Assembly (NCBI RefSeq): GCF_014654785.1
Contig: NZ_BNBD01000003.1
Coordinates: forward strand, 429,732 to 493,731
DNA from: Streptomyces mashuensis
GTDB lineage: Bacteria; Actinomycetota; Actinomycetes; Streptomycetales; Streptomycetaceae
DNA length: 64,000 nt
Direction: 5' to 3'
Shown: in pieces, positions 16,054 through 25,212 of the stretch
Layout: every line of letters starts with the position of its first letter
Position numbering within the stretch: the first letter of the stretch is position 1
Translations under genes and position numbers: made by a program
The notes under the pieces: model-generated
What the model was told of the DNA's origin: nothing
The model's database searches: none
What the model saw: the letters and a program-made list of their open reading frames with translations, nothing else

Positions 16054-17655
16054 TCAGTCCCGTGACTGTTCCGCGCACTCCGTCGTGCGCGGCAGGCGAA
16101 GGGCGGCCAGGGCACCGAGCAGGAGCAGGGCCGCGCTCACCACGAGGGTGACGTGCAGGCCGTGCACGAACGCGCCGCGTGCGGCGGTGCGCAGGGCCGT
16201 GCCCGCGGGGCCGCCGAGGCGGTCCGCGACCGCGAAGGCCTCGCCGAGGGAGTGGCCCGCGGCCGCCGAGGCGGCGCTCGGCACGCCCGGTGCACCGGCC
16301 ACCGCCGGTGCGTACGCGGCGTTCATGACGCTGCCGAGCAGGGCGATGCCGATGCCGGCGCCCAGCTGGTACGAGGTCTCGCCGATGGCCGCCGCGCCGC
16401 CGGCGGACTCCGCGGGGGCGTCGCTGAGCATCGACTCGTAGGCGCCGAACAGCGTCGTCTCCAGGCCGAGGCCGAGCAGGACGAAGCACAGCAGGAGCAG
16501 CGCGGGCCGGTCCTCGCGGCCCATGGCGGTGAGCGACAGCACGGCCACGGCGGTCAGCGCGAAGCCGGAGGCGACCATGGCGCGCGGCCCGAAGCGGTGC
16601 AGCATGCGGGAGCCGGCCAGGCCGGCGGCCATGGCGGCGAGGGTGAGCGGCAGCAGGCGGAGGCCGGTCTCCAGCGGGGAGAGACCGAGGACGAGCTGGA
16701 GGTACTGCGCGGCAATGAGTTCGAGGCCGACCAGCGCGAGCATGGCCAGGACGATGCAGCCCACGGATGTGCCGAACGCCGGGCGGGCGAACATCGTCAG
16801 GTCGACCAGCGGCCGCTCCCGCCGCCGCTGGCGGCGGGCGAAGAGGACGAGCAGGGCCGCGCCCACCGCCCCCGGCACGAGCGTGCCGAGCGCCAGCGGT
16901 TCGGCGCCGCCGGTCTGCTTGACCCCGTAGACGACGCCGAACAGGCCGAACGCGGCCATCAGCGCGCCGAGCACGTCCCAGGGGCCGTCCCGGTCCCCGG
17001 TCGACTCGGGCAGCAGCCACCGGCCCACCGGCAGGGTCACGGCCATCAGCGGGATGTTGATGAGGAAGACCGAGCCCCACCAGAAGTGCTCCAGGAGGAA
17101 GCCGCCGAGCAGCGGCCCCACGGCCGCGCCCACGGCGGCCACCGCGCTCCACACGCCGATGGCCAGCGCCCGTTCGCGGCGGTCGGGGAAGACCTGCCGG
17201 AGGATGGAGAGCGTGGCCGGCATGATCATCGCGCCGCCGGCGCCGAGCAGCGCGCGGGCGGCGATGAGCACCTCGGGCCCGGTCGCCAGCGCGGCGGCCG
17301 CGGAGGCCAGGCCGAACAGGCCGTAGCCGAGGAGCAGCACGCGGCGGCGGCCGACGCGGTCGCCGAGGGTGCCGAAGAGGATGAGGAGCGAGGCGCAGAC
17401 GAGCGGGTAGACGTCGACGATCCACAGCAGCTGGATCCCCGAGGGCCGCAGGTCCTCGGTGACGGCGGGCACGGCGACGTGCAGCACGGTGGCGTCGACG
17501 GCGACCAGCAGCAGGCTGACGCAGAGGACGACGAGCACGGTCCAGCGGTTCGCGCCCGCCGGGCCGGGCCCGCGCCGGTCCGCGCGGCGCGGCCGGGGCC
17601 GCTGCCGGGGAACGCCGACCGGCCGCCGGGGGCCGGCCGTGGTCGTCCCGGACAT
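16054..17655 (-). CDS. MFS drug-efflux transporter, DHA2 (14-TM) family
   Basis: The 533-residue protein has about 14 hydrophobic segments. MFS motif A appears as GTLGDRVGRRRVLLL after the second segment, and the antiporter-type motif C region follows in VGAAVGPLLGGFLLEHFWW. This is the QacA/SmvA-like DHA2 group, proton-driven exporters of cationic or hydrophobic compounds. The N-terminal 35 residues are Arg/Pro-rich and cytosolic. I placed the start at the ATG 17655 because GGAGG sits 7 nt upstream; the GTG at 17661 is too close to that site. It is divergent from the mannosyltransferase gene. There is no adjacent TetR-type regulator, so substrate and regulation cannot be read. Confidence 0.85.
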   Translation of the reverse strand: MSGTTTAGPRRPVGVPRQRPRPRRADRRGPGPAGANRWTVLVVLCVSLLLVAVDATVLHVAVPAVTEDLRPSGIQLLWIVDVYPLVCASLLILFGTLGDRVGRRRVLLLGYGLFGLASAAAALATGPEVLIAARALLGAGGAMIMPATLSILRQVFPDRRERALAIGVWSAVAAVGAAVGPLLGGFLLEHFWWGSVFLINIPLMAVTLPVGRWLLPESTGDRDGPWDVLGALMAAFGLFGVVYGVKQTGGAEPLALGTLVPGAVGAALLVLFARRQRRRERPLVDLTMFARPAFGTSVGCIVLAMLALVGLELIAAQYLQLVLGLSPLETGLRLLPLTLAAMAAGLAGSRMLHRFGPRAMVASGFALTAVAVLSLTAMGREDRPALLLLCFVLLGLGLETTLFGAYESMLSDAPAESAGGAAAIGETSYQLGAGIGIALLGSVMNAAYAPAVAGAPGVPSAASAAAGHSLGEAFAVADRLGGPAGTALRTAARGAFVHGLHVTLVVSAALLLLGALAALRLPRTTECAEQSRD

Positions 17656-17826
17656 CCACACACCTCCGTGTCATGCGCTCGCGGGCACCGCCGGGGAGGG
17701 GACGGCCGGGCCCGTGCGGGCAGGCGGGTCCCGGGGTGCCGGATGCGAGTGAGTCGACAGCGTACGCGAGTCCCGCCGGGAACCCACGTGGCGCCTCTCA
17801 CGTCCCGTGCCTGGGACAATCGGCCG

Positions 17827-19023
17827 GTGACCGATCTCGTCCCCTCCTCCGGCATAGCCGACGCGCCCGCCCGGACGCACGCCGTCCGCGTCCCTCGGCG
17901 TGCCGTGTCGTACGGCGCACCGGTGCGGGCGGCGCGCGCGGCGCTGCCCGCGCTCGCGCTGTACGCGGCGGTGCGGGCGCTGGGCGTCCTGGCGCTGGCG
18001 CTGTGGGGGCTGGCGGACGGCAAGGACGCGCACAAGCTGCTCTCGGCGCGCTGGGACTCGCTCTGGTACGCGCGGGTGGCCGAGGACGGCTACGGCTACA
18101 CGCTGCATCTGGCGGGCGGCAAGGTCCACTCGGACCTGGCGTTCTTCCCGCTGCTGCCGTGGCTGGAGCGCGGGGTGTCGGCGCTGACGGGGCTGCGGGC
18201 GGGCGACGCGGGCCTGGTGGTCTCGGCCCTGGCCTCGCTCGCCGCGGCGTGGGGCGTCTTCGCCGTCGGCGAGCGGCTGTACGGGCGGCGGGCCGGCGTG
18301 GTGCTGGTGGTGCTGTGGGCGGCGCTGCCGGTCGGGGTCGTGCAGTCGATGGCGTACTCGGAGTCGCTGTTCACGGCGCTGGCGGCGTGGAGCCTGTACG
18401 CGGTGCTGACCGGCCGCTGGGTGGCGGCGGGCACACTGGCGGCGCTGGCCGGGCTGACCCGGCCGGTGGGAGCGGCGGTGGTCGCGGCGGTGTGGCTGGG
18501 CGCCCTGGTGGCGCTGCGCCGGGGTGAGCGGTCGTGGCGGCTGCCGGTGGGCGTGCTGCTGGCGCCGCTGGGCTGGCTGGGCTACGTGGCGTGGGTCGGG
18601 GTGCGGCGCGGCAGCGTGACCGGCTATCTGGACGTGCAGGGCGGCTGGGGCAACGGCTTCGACGGCGGCCTGGCGTTCGGCTCGTTCATCGCGGGGCGGC
18701 TGGCGGGCCCGGCGTTCCCGGCGGGGCTCGGCCTGCTGCTGGGCGTGGCGGGGGTGATCTGGCTGTACGTGGCGGGGGTGCGGCGCGGGCAGCCGCTGCC
18801 GGTGCTGGCGTACACGGGCACGGTGCTGCTGCTGGCGCTCACGGCGAAGGGCTACTTCGGGTCCAAGCCGCGCCTGATGATGCCCGCGTTCCCGCTGCTG
18901 CTGCCGCTCGCGGTGGCGCTGGCGCGGCTGCGGACGGCACGGGTGGCGCTGGTGCTCGCTCCGGTGGCGCTGGCGTCGGCGGTCTACGGCGCGTTCTGGC
19001 TGCACGGCTCCGGCCCGCCATGA
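17827..19023 (+). CDS. PIG-V-like polytopic mannosyltransferase
   Basis: The 398-residue protein has 8 to 10 membrane segments and the signatures of the PIG-V family of lipid-dependent glycosyltransferases. RWDSLWYARVAEDGY lies in the first extracytoplasmic loop, followed by FFPLLPWLERG and MAYSESLFTALAAW. The Asp in the first loop is the usual catalytic candidate, and the donor is probably polyprenyl-phospho-mannose. In actinomycetes such enzymes mannosylate lipids or cell-surface glycans; the acceptor here is unknown. The start is a GTG at 17827 in line with family length, and the ribosome site (GGCCGG) is poor. The reading frame is open far upstream, but that part is antisense to the MFS gene. 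Confidence 0.8.
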   Translation: MTDLVPSSGIADAPARTHAVRVPRRAVSYGAPVRAARAALPALALYAAVRALGVLALALWGLADGKDAHKLLSARWDSLWYARVAEDGYGYTLHLAGGKVHSDLAFFPLLPWLERGVSALTGLRAGDAGLVVSALASLAAAWGVFAVGERLYGRRAGVVLVVLWAALPVGVVQSMAYSESLFTALAAWSLYAVLTGRWVAAGTLAALAGLTRPVGAAVVAAVWLGALVALRRGERSWRLPVGVLLAPLGWLGYVAWVGVRRGSVTGYLDVQGGWGNGFDGGLAFGSFIAGRLAGPAFPAGLGLLLGVAGVIWLYVAGVRRGQPLPVLAYTGTVLLLALTAKGYFGSKPRLMMPAFPLLLPLAVALARLRTARVALVLAPVALASAVYGAFWLHGSGPP

Positions 19024-19306
19024 TCATATTCGGGGGGCGGGCGGGGCCGGGCGGAAACGCCGCGGAAACCCCGGGCCGCGCCCCGGCAAGCGTCGTACAA
19101 ACGCGGCGGGAACGCCACCGGGCGAAAAAGAATTCACCGCCGGGATGCGGCCGTCCGGGTGCCGAACACCGCTTTCCCGGCGGTTTTTCATTCCGTCGTT
19201 TCAAACCTGCGGCGCGGCACGATTGAGACGCATTCCACATCACATCGTCATCACAAAGAGCCGAGATCGGCCGAACCTTCCCATCACGCAATGTAACGTC
19301 GATTGA

Positions 19307-20320
19307 GTGCGTACCAACGACGAGCTCGTCCCCGCGGAGGAGCGCCCGACCGATCCCGTGCGGCCACGGATGACCAGGACCCGCCTGGGGATCTTCGTGG
19401 CGACCTTCGTGGTCTACGTGGCGATCGTGGTCGGTGTGCTCACGACGTCCTGGCCGGTGCGGTTCGACTGGCAGGTCATGCTCTTCCGGCCCTACAAGCA
19501 GTGGCCGGAGATCCACACCTTCCTGGACTACTACGTGGTGCTGGGCCAGCGCGGGCCGACCGCCGTGGCCGTCGCCGCCTGGCTGGGCTGGCGCACGTAC
19601 AAGCAGAAGACGCTGCGCCCGCTGCTGGTGCTGGGCACCTCGCTGCTGCTGCTCAACGTGACCGTGGGCGCGGCGAAGATCGGCATGGGCCGGCTGGGCC
19701 CGCACTACGCCACCGCCATCGGCTCGAACGAGATGTTCGCCGGTGGCGACATATTTCCTTCGGGCCACACCGCCAACGCGGTCGTCACCTGGGGCGTGCT
19801 GGCCTATCTGGCCACCACCGCCCGCGCCCGGCGGATCGCCTCCGTCATCGCCGCGCTGCTCGCCCTGGGCGTGGGCATGACGACGGTCTACCTCGGTACG
19901 CACTGGATGAGCGACGTCACGCTGGGCTGGACCGCGGGCCTGCTGGTGCTGCTGGTCCTGCCCTGGTTCGAGCCGCACATGGCGCGTGCCGAGACGTGGC
20001 TGCTGGCCCTGTGGGACCGGGTGCGCGAGCGCCGCGCGGCCGCCGCCCCGCCCGCCGGGGCACGGGTCGGCCTGGCCGGGCCGCGGACGCCCGTGGACGA
20101 CCAGCTGCCGGTGCGCGAGCCCGTGGGTGCGGGCAGCCGCGCCACCGCCCGGCCGGCCGAGCGGCCGCACCTGCCGGCCCGCCCGCACACGGCCCGGTCG
20201 GAGCGCACGCCCGTCACGCCCACCGGCAGCCGGCGCCCGCCGCACGCGGACCGCACCCCGCGCACGGCGCCGCTGGGCCCGGCCGCGGGCCGCGGCCGCC
20301 CGGGCACGGCGGGCGGCTGA
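19307..20320 (+). CDS. membrane PAP2-family phosphatase
   Basis: The 337-residue protein has about six membrane segments (30-235) and the three phosphatase motifs: KIGMGRLGP, PSGH, and YLGTHWMSD with its His and Asp. It therefore dephosphorylates a lipid phosphate, such as phosphatidic acid or undecaprenyl pyrophosphate, on the outer face of the membrane. The last 100 residues are Arg/Pro/Ala-rich and probably a disordered cytoplasmic tail that the family does not require. The GTG at 19307 has no Shine-Dalgarno site, but TAACGT ends 7 bp before it, so a leaderless transcript is plausible. It is convergent with the I78 inhibitor gene, with a strong shared terminator. Confidence 0.88.
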   Translation: MRTNDELVPAEERPTDPVRPRMTRTRLGIFVATFVVYVAIVVGVLTTSWPVRFDWQVMLFRPYKQWPEIHTFLDYYVVLGQRGPTAVAVAAWLGWRTYKQKTLRPLLVLGTSLLLLNVTVGAAKIGMGRLGPHYATAIGSNEMFAGGDIFPSGHTANAVVTWGVLAYLATTARARRIASVIAALLALGVGMTTVYLGTHWMSDVTLGWTAGLLVLLVLPWFEPHMARAETWLLALWDRVRERRAAAAPPAGARVGLAGPRTPVDDQLPVREPVGAGSRATARPAERPHLPARPHTARSERTPVTPTGSRRPPHADRTPRTAPLGPAAGRGRPGTAGG

Positions 20321-20338
20321 CGCCACGTCCGTACGTAG

Positions 20339-20373
20339 GAGGGCGGCCCCGGACTCGTTCCGGGGCCGCCCTC
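20339..20373. terminator. bidirectional terminator between PAP2 and I78 genes
   Basis: A 14-bp perfect stem (20339-20352 with 20360-20373) encloses a 7-nt loop. It lies between the stops of two convergent genes. Confidence 0.85.
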
Positions 20374-20385
20374 GTACGTGTGGGC

Positions 20386-20601
20386 TCAGCCCTTCCAGCA
20401 GCGGCGGACCACGCCGCCGTCGACCTCGAAGTTCAGCCGGCCGGCCCGGTACTCCAGGGTGACGATCGTGTGCGGCGGCAGCGACCGGACGTCCGTCCAG
20501 CCGCGGCTGCGGGCCCGGTGGACGGCCTCCGGCTCGGCGAGGCCCACGTACGCCTCCAGGTCGTCGTCGGGGTCGGAGGGCAGGTGCGGGAGAGGTGCCA
20601 T
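20386..20601 (-). CDS. I78 family peptidase inhibitor
   Basis: This 71-residue protein matches the I78 inhibitor family, a small potato-inhibitor-I-like fold. YVGLAEPEAVHRARSRGW forms the helix region, then VRSLPPHTIVTLEY holds the inhibitory loop and RLNFEVDGG ends in the conserved RCWKG. No signal peptide is present, so it is probably cytosolic, although some I78 members are exported. The ATG at 20601 is chosen because the domain starts within 18 residues. Upstream in-frame sequence is low-complexity and has no ribosome site. It is the second protease-inhibitor gene in the window, about 12 kb from the SSI gene. The target is unknown. Confidence 0.82.
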   Translation of the reverse strand: MAPLPHLPSDPDDDLEAYVGLAEPEAVHRARSRGWTDVRSLPPHTIVTLEYRAGRLNFEVDGGVVRRCWKG

Positions 20602-21046
20602 GCGGGCCACGGTAGGCGCTGACGGAGGGTCGGCGGAAGCGGGGCGAGTGCGGCGACCGTCCGCGACGGGTGCGCCACTGGTCACACTTCTGTCACAGTG
20701 GTCCCGGCGTGGTTTGACCCCGGCCGGCTCACCCTTCCGGGCATTGCGACACCCGCGCACCGCCTCTCCACAAAACCGCGGCAGTGAATTCACCGGGCCT
20801 TCCCGGAATGCTCTCCGCAGCTCCCTCCGGGGCCTTCCGCTTCCCGTCGCCGAAAAGCACGGCAATGGTCATGGCGACCGCATTTTGCCGACCGTCGCAC
20901 CGTATCTCTCCCCGATATTCGGAAGATAAAATTCCGGCCCTTCGGTACGGAGGCACCCTCGCGCAACGCCCGCCACGCGCGCATGATGGCGACGTGCCCG
21001 GGGGAGGCGCCGCAGGAGGGTGACGGCCGAGAGCGAGGGGGCAACC
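20602..21046. other. 445-bp divergent intergenic region, no gene seen
   Basis: The region separates the I78 gene (minus) from cytochrome oxidase (plus). It carries an inverted repeat CCACTG (20675-20680) and CAGTGG (20696-20701) near the I78 start. An AT-rich stretch at 20880-20935 contains the small palindrome CCGA-TAT-TCGG (20912-20922). These are candidate promoter or operator regions. No small ORF with a good ribosome site was found. Confidence 0.45.
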
Positions 21047-22717
21047 ATGGGGACCGAGACCGCGCAGACCGCCGCGGCCGGGCCGCGGACCGCACCGCGG
21101 AGTCCCGGCGCGCTGGTGGTGGACTGGCTGACGACGACGGACCACAAGAAGATCGGGCACCTCTACCTGATCACGTCGTTCCTCTTCTTCCTCGCCGGCG
21201 GTCTGCTCGCCCTGCTGATGCGCGCCGAGCTGGCCCGGCCCGGACTCCAGATCGTCACCAACGAGGAGTTCAACCAGGCGTTCACCGCGCACGGCACGAT
21301 CATGCTGCTGCTCTTCGCCACCCCGGCCTTCGCCGGCTTCGCCAACGCGATCATGCCGCTGCAGATCGGCGCGCCCGACGTGGCCTTCCCCCGGCTCAAC
21401 ATGTTCGCCTACTGGCTCTACCTCTTCGGCGGGCTCATCGTGGTCTCCAGCCTGGCCATGCCCGAGGGCGGCGCCTCCTTCGGCTGGACCGGCTACGCAC
21501 CGCTGAGCAGCCTGGCCCGCTCCCCCGGCATCGGCACCGACATGTGGATCATGGGGCTGGCGCTCTCGGGCTTCGGCACGATCCTGGGCGCCGTCAACTT
21601 CCTGACCACCATCATCGGCATGCGCGCACCCGGCATGACGATGTTCCGGATGCCCGTCTTCACCTGGAACGTGCTCTTCACCTCGATCCTCGTCCTCCTC
21701 GCCTTCCCCGTGCTGGCGGCGGCGCTGCTCTGCCTGGAGGCGGACCGGCGGTTCGGGGCGGTGGTCTTCGAGGCCGAGTGGGGCGGCGCGCTGCTGTGGC
21801 AGCACCTGTTCTGGTTCTTCGGCCACCCCGAGGTCTACATCATCGCGCTGCCGTTCTTCGGGATCATCACCGAGATCATCCCGGTCTTCTCCCGCAAGCC
21901 GATCTTCGGCTACCTCACCCTGATCGGCGCGACCATGTCGATCACCGCGCTGTCGCTGGTGGTCTGGGCGCACCACATGTTCGCCACCGGGGCCGTGCTG
22001 CTGCCGTTCTTCTCGTTCCTGTCGTTCCTCATCGCCATCCCCACCGGCGTGAAGTTCTTCAACTGGATCGGCACCATGTGGCACGGCTCACTGTCGTTCG
22101 AGGCGCCGATGCTGTGGGCGACCGGCTTCCTGGTGAGCTTCCTCTTCGGCGGGCTGACCGGCGTCATCCTCGCCTCGCCCCCGCTCGACTTCCACGTCAC
22201 CGACACCTACTTCGTGGTGGCCCACTTCCACTACGTCGTCTTCGGCACGGTGGTCTTCGCGACCTTCGCCGGCTTCTACTTCTGGTGGCCCAAGTTCACC
22301 GGGAAGATGCTGGACGAACGGCTGGGCAAGGTGCACTTCTGGACCCTGTTCACCGGCTTCCACCTCACCTTCCTGGTGCAGCACTGGCTGGGCGCCCAGG
22401 GCATGCCCCGGCGGTACGCCGACTACCTGGCCGCGGACGGCTTCACCGCGCTCAACACCGTCTCCACCATCGGCGCGTTCCTGCTCGGCCTGTCCCATCT
22501 GCCGTTCTTCTACAACATCTGGAAGACGGCCAAGTACGGGCAGCCGGTACGGGTCGACGACCCCTGGGGCTTCGGCCGGTCCCTGGAGTGGGCCACGTCC
22601 TGCCCGCCGCCCCGGCACAACTTCGTCACCATGCCGAAGATCCGGTCCGAGTCGCCGGCCTTCGACCTGCACCACCCGCAGGTGGTGACCGCGAGCGAGG
22701 GCGCCGGGCGGGCCTGA
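21047..22717 (+). CDS. ctaD: cytochrome c oxidase subunit I (aa3 type)
   Basis: The 556-residue, 12-helix membrane protein reduces oxygen at the haem-copper centre. Ligand motifs are all visible: FTAHGTIM (low-spin haem His), [14 protein letters not shown] (CuB His and the cross-linked Tyr), WAHHMF (two CuB His) and [10 protein letters not shown] (haem His pair). The start at 21047 follows GAGGGGG with 5 nt spacing; an upstream GTG at 21020 is less likely. The gene stands alone: no subunit II (ctaC), subunit III or cytochrome bc1 gene is near. It is probably an additional ctaD copy, since the usual Streptomyces ctaCDF cluster is organised differently; that is inference. It is convergent with the unknown gene at 22761. 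Confidence 0.92.
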   Translation: MGTETAQTAAAGPRTAPRSPGALVVDWLTTTDHKKIGHLYLITSFLFFLAGGLLALLMRAELARPGLQIVTNEEFNQAFTAHGTIMLLLFATPAFAGFANAIMPLQIGAPDVAFPRLNMFAYWLYLFGGLIVVSSLAMPEGGASFGWTGYAPLSSLARSPGIGTDMWIMGLALSGFGTILGAVNFLTTIIGMRAPGMTMFRMPVFTWNVLFTSILVLLAFPVLAAALLCLEADRRFGAVVFEAEWGGALLWQHLFWFFGHPEVYIIALPFFGIITEIIPVFSRKPIFGYLTLIGATMSITALSLVVWAHHMFATGAVLLPFFSFLSFLIAIPTGVKFFNWIGTMWHGSLSFEAPMLWATGFLVSFLFGGLTGVILASPPLDFHVTDTYFVVAHFHYVVFGTVVFATFAGFYFWWPKFTGKMLDERLGKVHFWTLFTGFHLTFLVQHWLGAQGMPRRYADYLAADGFTALNTVSTIGAFLLGLSHLPFFYNIWKTAKYGQPVRVDDPWGFGRSLEWATSCPPPRHNFVTMPKIRSESPAFDLHHPQVVTASEGAGRA

Positions 22718-22760
22718 CGACACGTCCGGCCCGCCCGTCCCGCGGACGTCGTCGCGCCCG

Positions 22761-23711
22761 CTACGCCCGCTCGTCGACGCGGACCGACAGGTCGTTGTCC
22801 GCCGTGTAGTACGGGCCCGCCTGCGCCGGGGCGTACGCGGCGTCCACCGGCTGCGCGGGGTAGGTGAACACCTGCTTCTTGTCCGCCACGTCGTCCAGCA
22901 GCCGCGCGATCCGCACCGGGTCCGCGCCCTCCGGGCCGCGCAGCCACAGGTCCCAGACCTCCGGGCCGCCCCGCCACTCCTCGCACAGCGCCGCCCAGGA
23001 CAGCGTGAACACGAAGTCCTGCCCGTCCGCCGTCACCTCGGCCGTACGGACCACGGACGCGTCACGGCGGCTGCGCGCCTCGGCCACCGCGCCGGCCAGC
23101 CACGCCGCCGGGTCCTCCACCCGGTACAGCGTGCCGCGGACGGTTATGCCGACGGCGTCCAGGGTCAGGTCGCCCGCCTCGGCGTGCGGGGCGCGCTGCC
23201 AGCTGCGCAGGGAGAGGTTGCCGTGCTTCGTGCCGTAGGGGATGCGCACGGCCAGCGGCGAGGTGCTGGGCCCGGGCCTGCGGTCCACCAGCGACCGCAG
23301 GTCCGCCAGGCCCGGCACCAGCCGCCGCGGCTCGTCCTCGCCGAACGCGACGTGCACGTCCCAGCGGCCCTCGGGCAGGGACACCGTGCTCGGCAGCACC
23401 GCGCGCAGCCGGCCCGCGGCGCCCGGCGCCAGCGGCAGCCGCACCTCCTCGGCCTCCCCGGCCTCCTCCGTACCCCGGCGGCGCAGCACGAGCGCCGCCG
23501 ACCAGGGCGCGTCACCCTCCGCGGGCCCGGGGGCGTCCAGGTCGAAGGTCAGTCCGCCCGCGGAGTCCGCGATGCAGTCGGCGCTGGGGGTTCCCGCGTC
23601 GAAGGCCAGGGGAGGGGCAGACACGATCGTGCTCTCCTCGGTGGTGGTGGTCGTGGGAGGGGCGCCCTCGGGGGTCGAGGGCGCGTTCTCGTCGGGGTGC
23701 GGCGGCGTCAT
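22761..23711 (-). CDS. unrecognised protein coupled to a glycosyltransferase
   Basis: The 316-residue protein belongs to no family I can name. It starts with a Pro/Thr/Glu-rich linker (about 1-35). Two beta-rich halves follow: LTFDLDAPGPAEG to about 130, then from VRIPYGTKHGNLSLRSW a second repeat-like unit with LTLDAVGITVRGTLYR. Similar beta modules occur at the end of Streptomyces glycosyltransferases and teichoic-acid-type transferases, where they may bind carbohydrate; that is memory-based and uncertain. There is no signal peptide or membrane segment. The ATG overlaps the stop of the upstream glycosyltransferase (ATGA), so production is coupled and the two proteins probably act together. 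Confidence 0.75.
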   Translation of the reverse strand: MTPPHPDENAPSTPEGAPPTTTTTEESTIVSAPPLAFDAGTPSADCIADSAGGLTFDLDAPGPAEGDAPWSAALVLRRRGTEEAGEAEEVRLPLAPGAAGRLRAVLPSTVSLPEGRWDVHVAFGEDEPRRLVPGLADLRSLVDRRPGPSTSPLAVRIPYGTKHGNLSLRSWQRAPHAEAGDLTLDAVGITVRGTLYRVEDPAAWLAGAVAEARSRRDASVVRTAEVTADGQDFVFTLSWAALCEEWRGGPEVWDLWLRGPEGADPVRIARLLDDVADKKQVFTYPAQPVDAAYAPAQAGPYYTADNDLSVRVDERA

Positions 23712-24961
23712 GCGGCACGCACCTTCCGCAGCACGGACCGGCTGCGGTCCTTGGCCTGGAAGGCGCTGCTGAGCAGGGCGCCGCGGGTGCGGTGCAGCGA
23801 GCCGCGCAGGCCGCCGCGCTGCGCCCGCAGGTCCGCGAAGAGCTCCTCGTAGCGGCCGGCCACCCGCCCGGGGTCGAAGCGCGCGGAGTTCTCCAGCGCC
23901 GCGGCGCCCATGCTGCGGCGCAGTTCGTCGTCCTCGATGAGCTTCAGCAGGCCGGCGGCGATGGCGTCGGTCTTGCCCACGGGCACGAGGAGGCCGTCCA
24001 CGCCGTCCTGGATGATCTCCGCCGGGCCGTGCGGGCAGTCGGTGGCCACCACCGGCAGCCCGCAGCGCATGGCCTCGACGATGGTCATGCCGAACGACTC
24101 CAGGCTGGAGGTGACGGCGCCGATGGAGCCCTTGACCCACTCCGGCTCCAGCGGGCTGGCCGGGCCCATGAGGAAGACGTGGTTGTACAGGCCGCGCCGG
24201 TCGATGAGGGCGCGCAGCTTGGCGCGCTCGGCGCCGGCGCCGTAGATCCGCAGCCGCCAGTCGGGGCGCTGCGCGACCACCTTCTCGAACGCGCGGACCA
24301 GCACGTCGTAGCGCTTGGCGGGGGCGAGCCGGCCCGCGGCGATCACCCACTTGCCGCTGCCGTCGGCCGGCGCCAGGCCCGGCGCGGGGACGCTGTTGGG
24401 CACGGACTCCACGCGTACGCCGGGCAGCTTCATCAGCCGGCGGTAGGTGCGGGCGTCGGCCTCGGTGACGGTGGTCACCGCGTCCAGCCGCGGGTAGTGG
24501 GTGCGCAGCGCCAGCTTCAGCTGCGGCGAGTGGGTGCTCAGCGTCAGGTGTTCCTGCCCGACCCGGACCACGCCGCGGCGGGCCTGCTGGGCGATGTGCA
24601 CGTTGAGGCCGGGGCGGGTGCCGACGACCACGTCGCAGTCCAGGGAGCGCAGGTGCTCGGCGATCCGCCGGTCGGTGAGCGCGCTGTACTGCTTGTAGCG
24701 GCCCTCGGCGGCCGGGAAGACCGTCGCCGGCTGCCGGTACTCGGGCAGGTCGCCCTCGTAGCCGGGCCCGTCCTTGCGCAGGTCCACCAGATGGCGCAGC
24801 CGCACCTTGCCGCCCGGGGCCAGCACCGGCTCGTCCCGGTGCCGGAACACCGAGACGATCTCCACGTCGTGGTGCTCGGCGAGCGTCCCCGCGAGGTTGA
24901 AGGTGGTACGGATCGTGCCGCCGATGCCGTACGCGTTGTGAATCAGGAATGAGATGTGCAT
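23708..24961 (-). CDS. GT4-family glycosyltransferase
   Basis: The 417-residue enzyme has a GT-B fold. The N-terminal Rossmann half begins MHISFLIHNAYGIGGTIRTT with the Gly-rich loop of GT4 enzymes. The donor-binding half has WVIAAGRLAPAKRYDVLV and the Ex7E motif ESFGMTIVE near residues 305-313. It transfers a nucleotide-activated sugar with retention, on the cytoplasmic side. A basic tail (HRTRGALLSSAFQAKDRSRS) may touch the membrane. It is the first gene of a two-gene operon with the unknown beta-rich protein, overlapping by 4 bp. The role is probably surface glycan or teichoic-acid-like polymer synthesis; sugar and acceptor are unknown. Confidence 0.85.
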   Translation of the reverse strand: MHISFLIHNAYGIGGTIRTTFNLAGTLAEHHDVEIVSVFRHRDEPVLAPGGKVRLRHLVDLRKDGPGYEGDLPEYRQPATVFPAAEGRYKQYSALTDRRIAEHLRSLDCDVVVGTRPGLNVHIAQQARRGVVRVGQEHLTLSTHSPQLKLALRTHYPRLDAVTTVTEADARTYRRLMKLPGVRVESVPNSVPAPGLAPADGSGKWVIAAGRLAPAKRYDVLVRAFEKVVAQRPDWRLRIYGAGAERAKLRALIDRRGLYNHVFLMGPASPLEPEWVKGSIGAVTSSLESFGMTIVEAMRCGLPVVATDCPHGPAEIIQDGVDGLLVPVGKTDAIAAGLLKLIEDDELRRSMGAAALENSARFDPGRVAGRYEELFADLRAQRGGLRGSLHRTRGALLSSAFQAKDRSRSVLRKVRAA

Positions 24962-25212
24962 TCGTCCCCTGCAGCCGTGTGCCGCGGACAGTTTCTCCGG
25001 CCCGCCTCTCCTGAGAGGTTAGACCGTGCGGCGGCCGGCCGGGTTGGCCTTGATCACCAACTCGTGCCGGAACAGTTGGCGAATCGGTAGCGGAACCGGG
25101 GAACCTTTCCGGAAACCCTCCGGTGCGTGACCCCTGCCCGGGATCGTCCGTTGTCTCCTTACGAGCCGGGAAGCGCCCGGCCGGACACACGCACCAGTTC
25201 GAGGGAGCCCCC

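Noticed and set aside
16153..17826. Plus-strand open frame ahead of the PIG-V-like gene
   Set aside because: It is antisense to the MFS transporter gene and lacks a ribosome site or family similarity.
20841..21046. Promoter or riboswitch for ctaD
   Set aside because: The AT-rich stretch is suggestive, but I found no spaced -35/-10 pair or known riboswitch fold.
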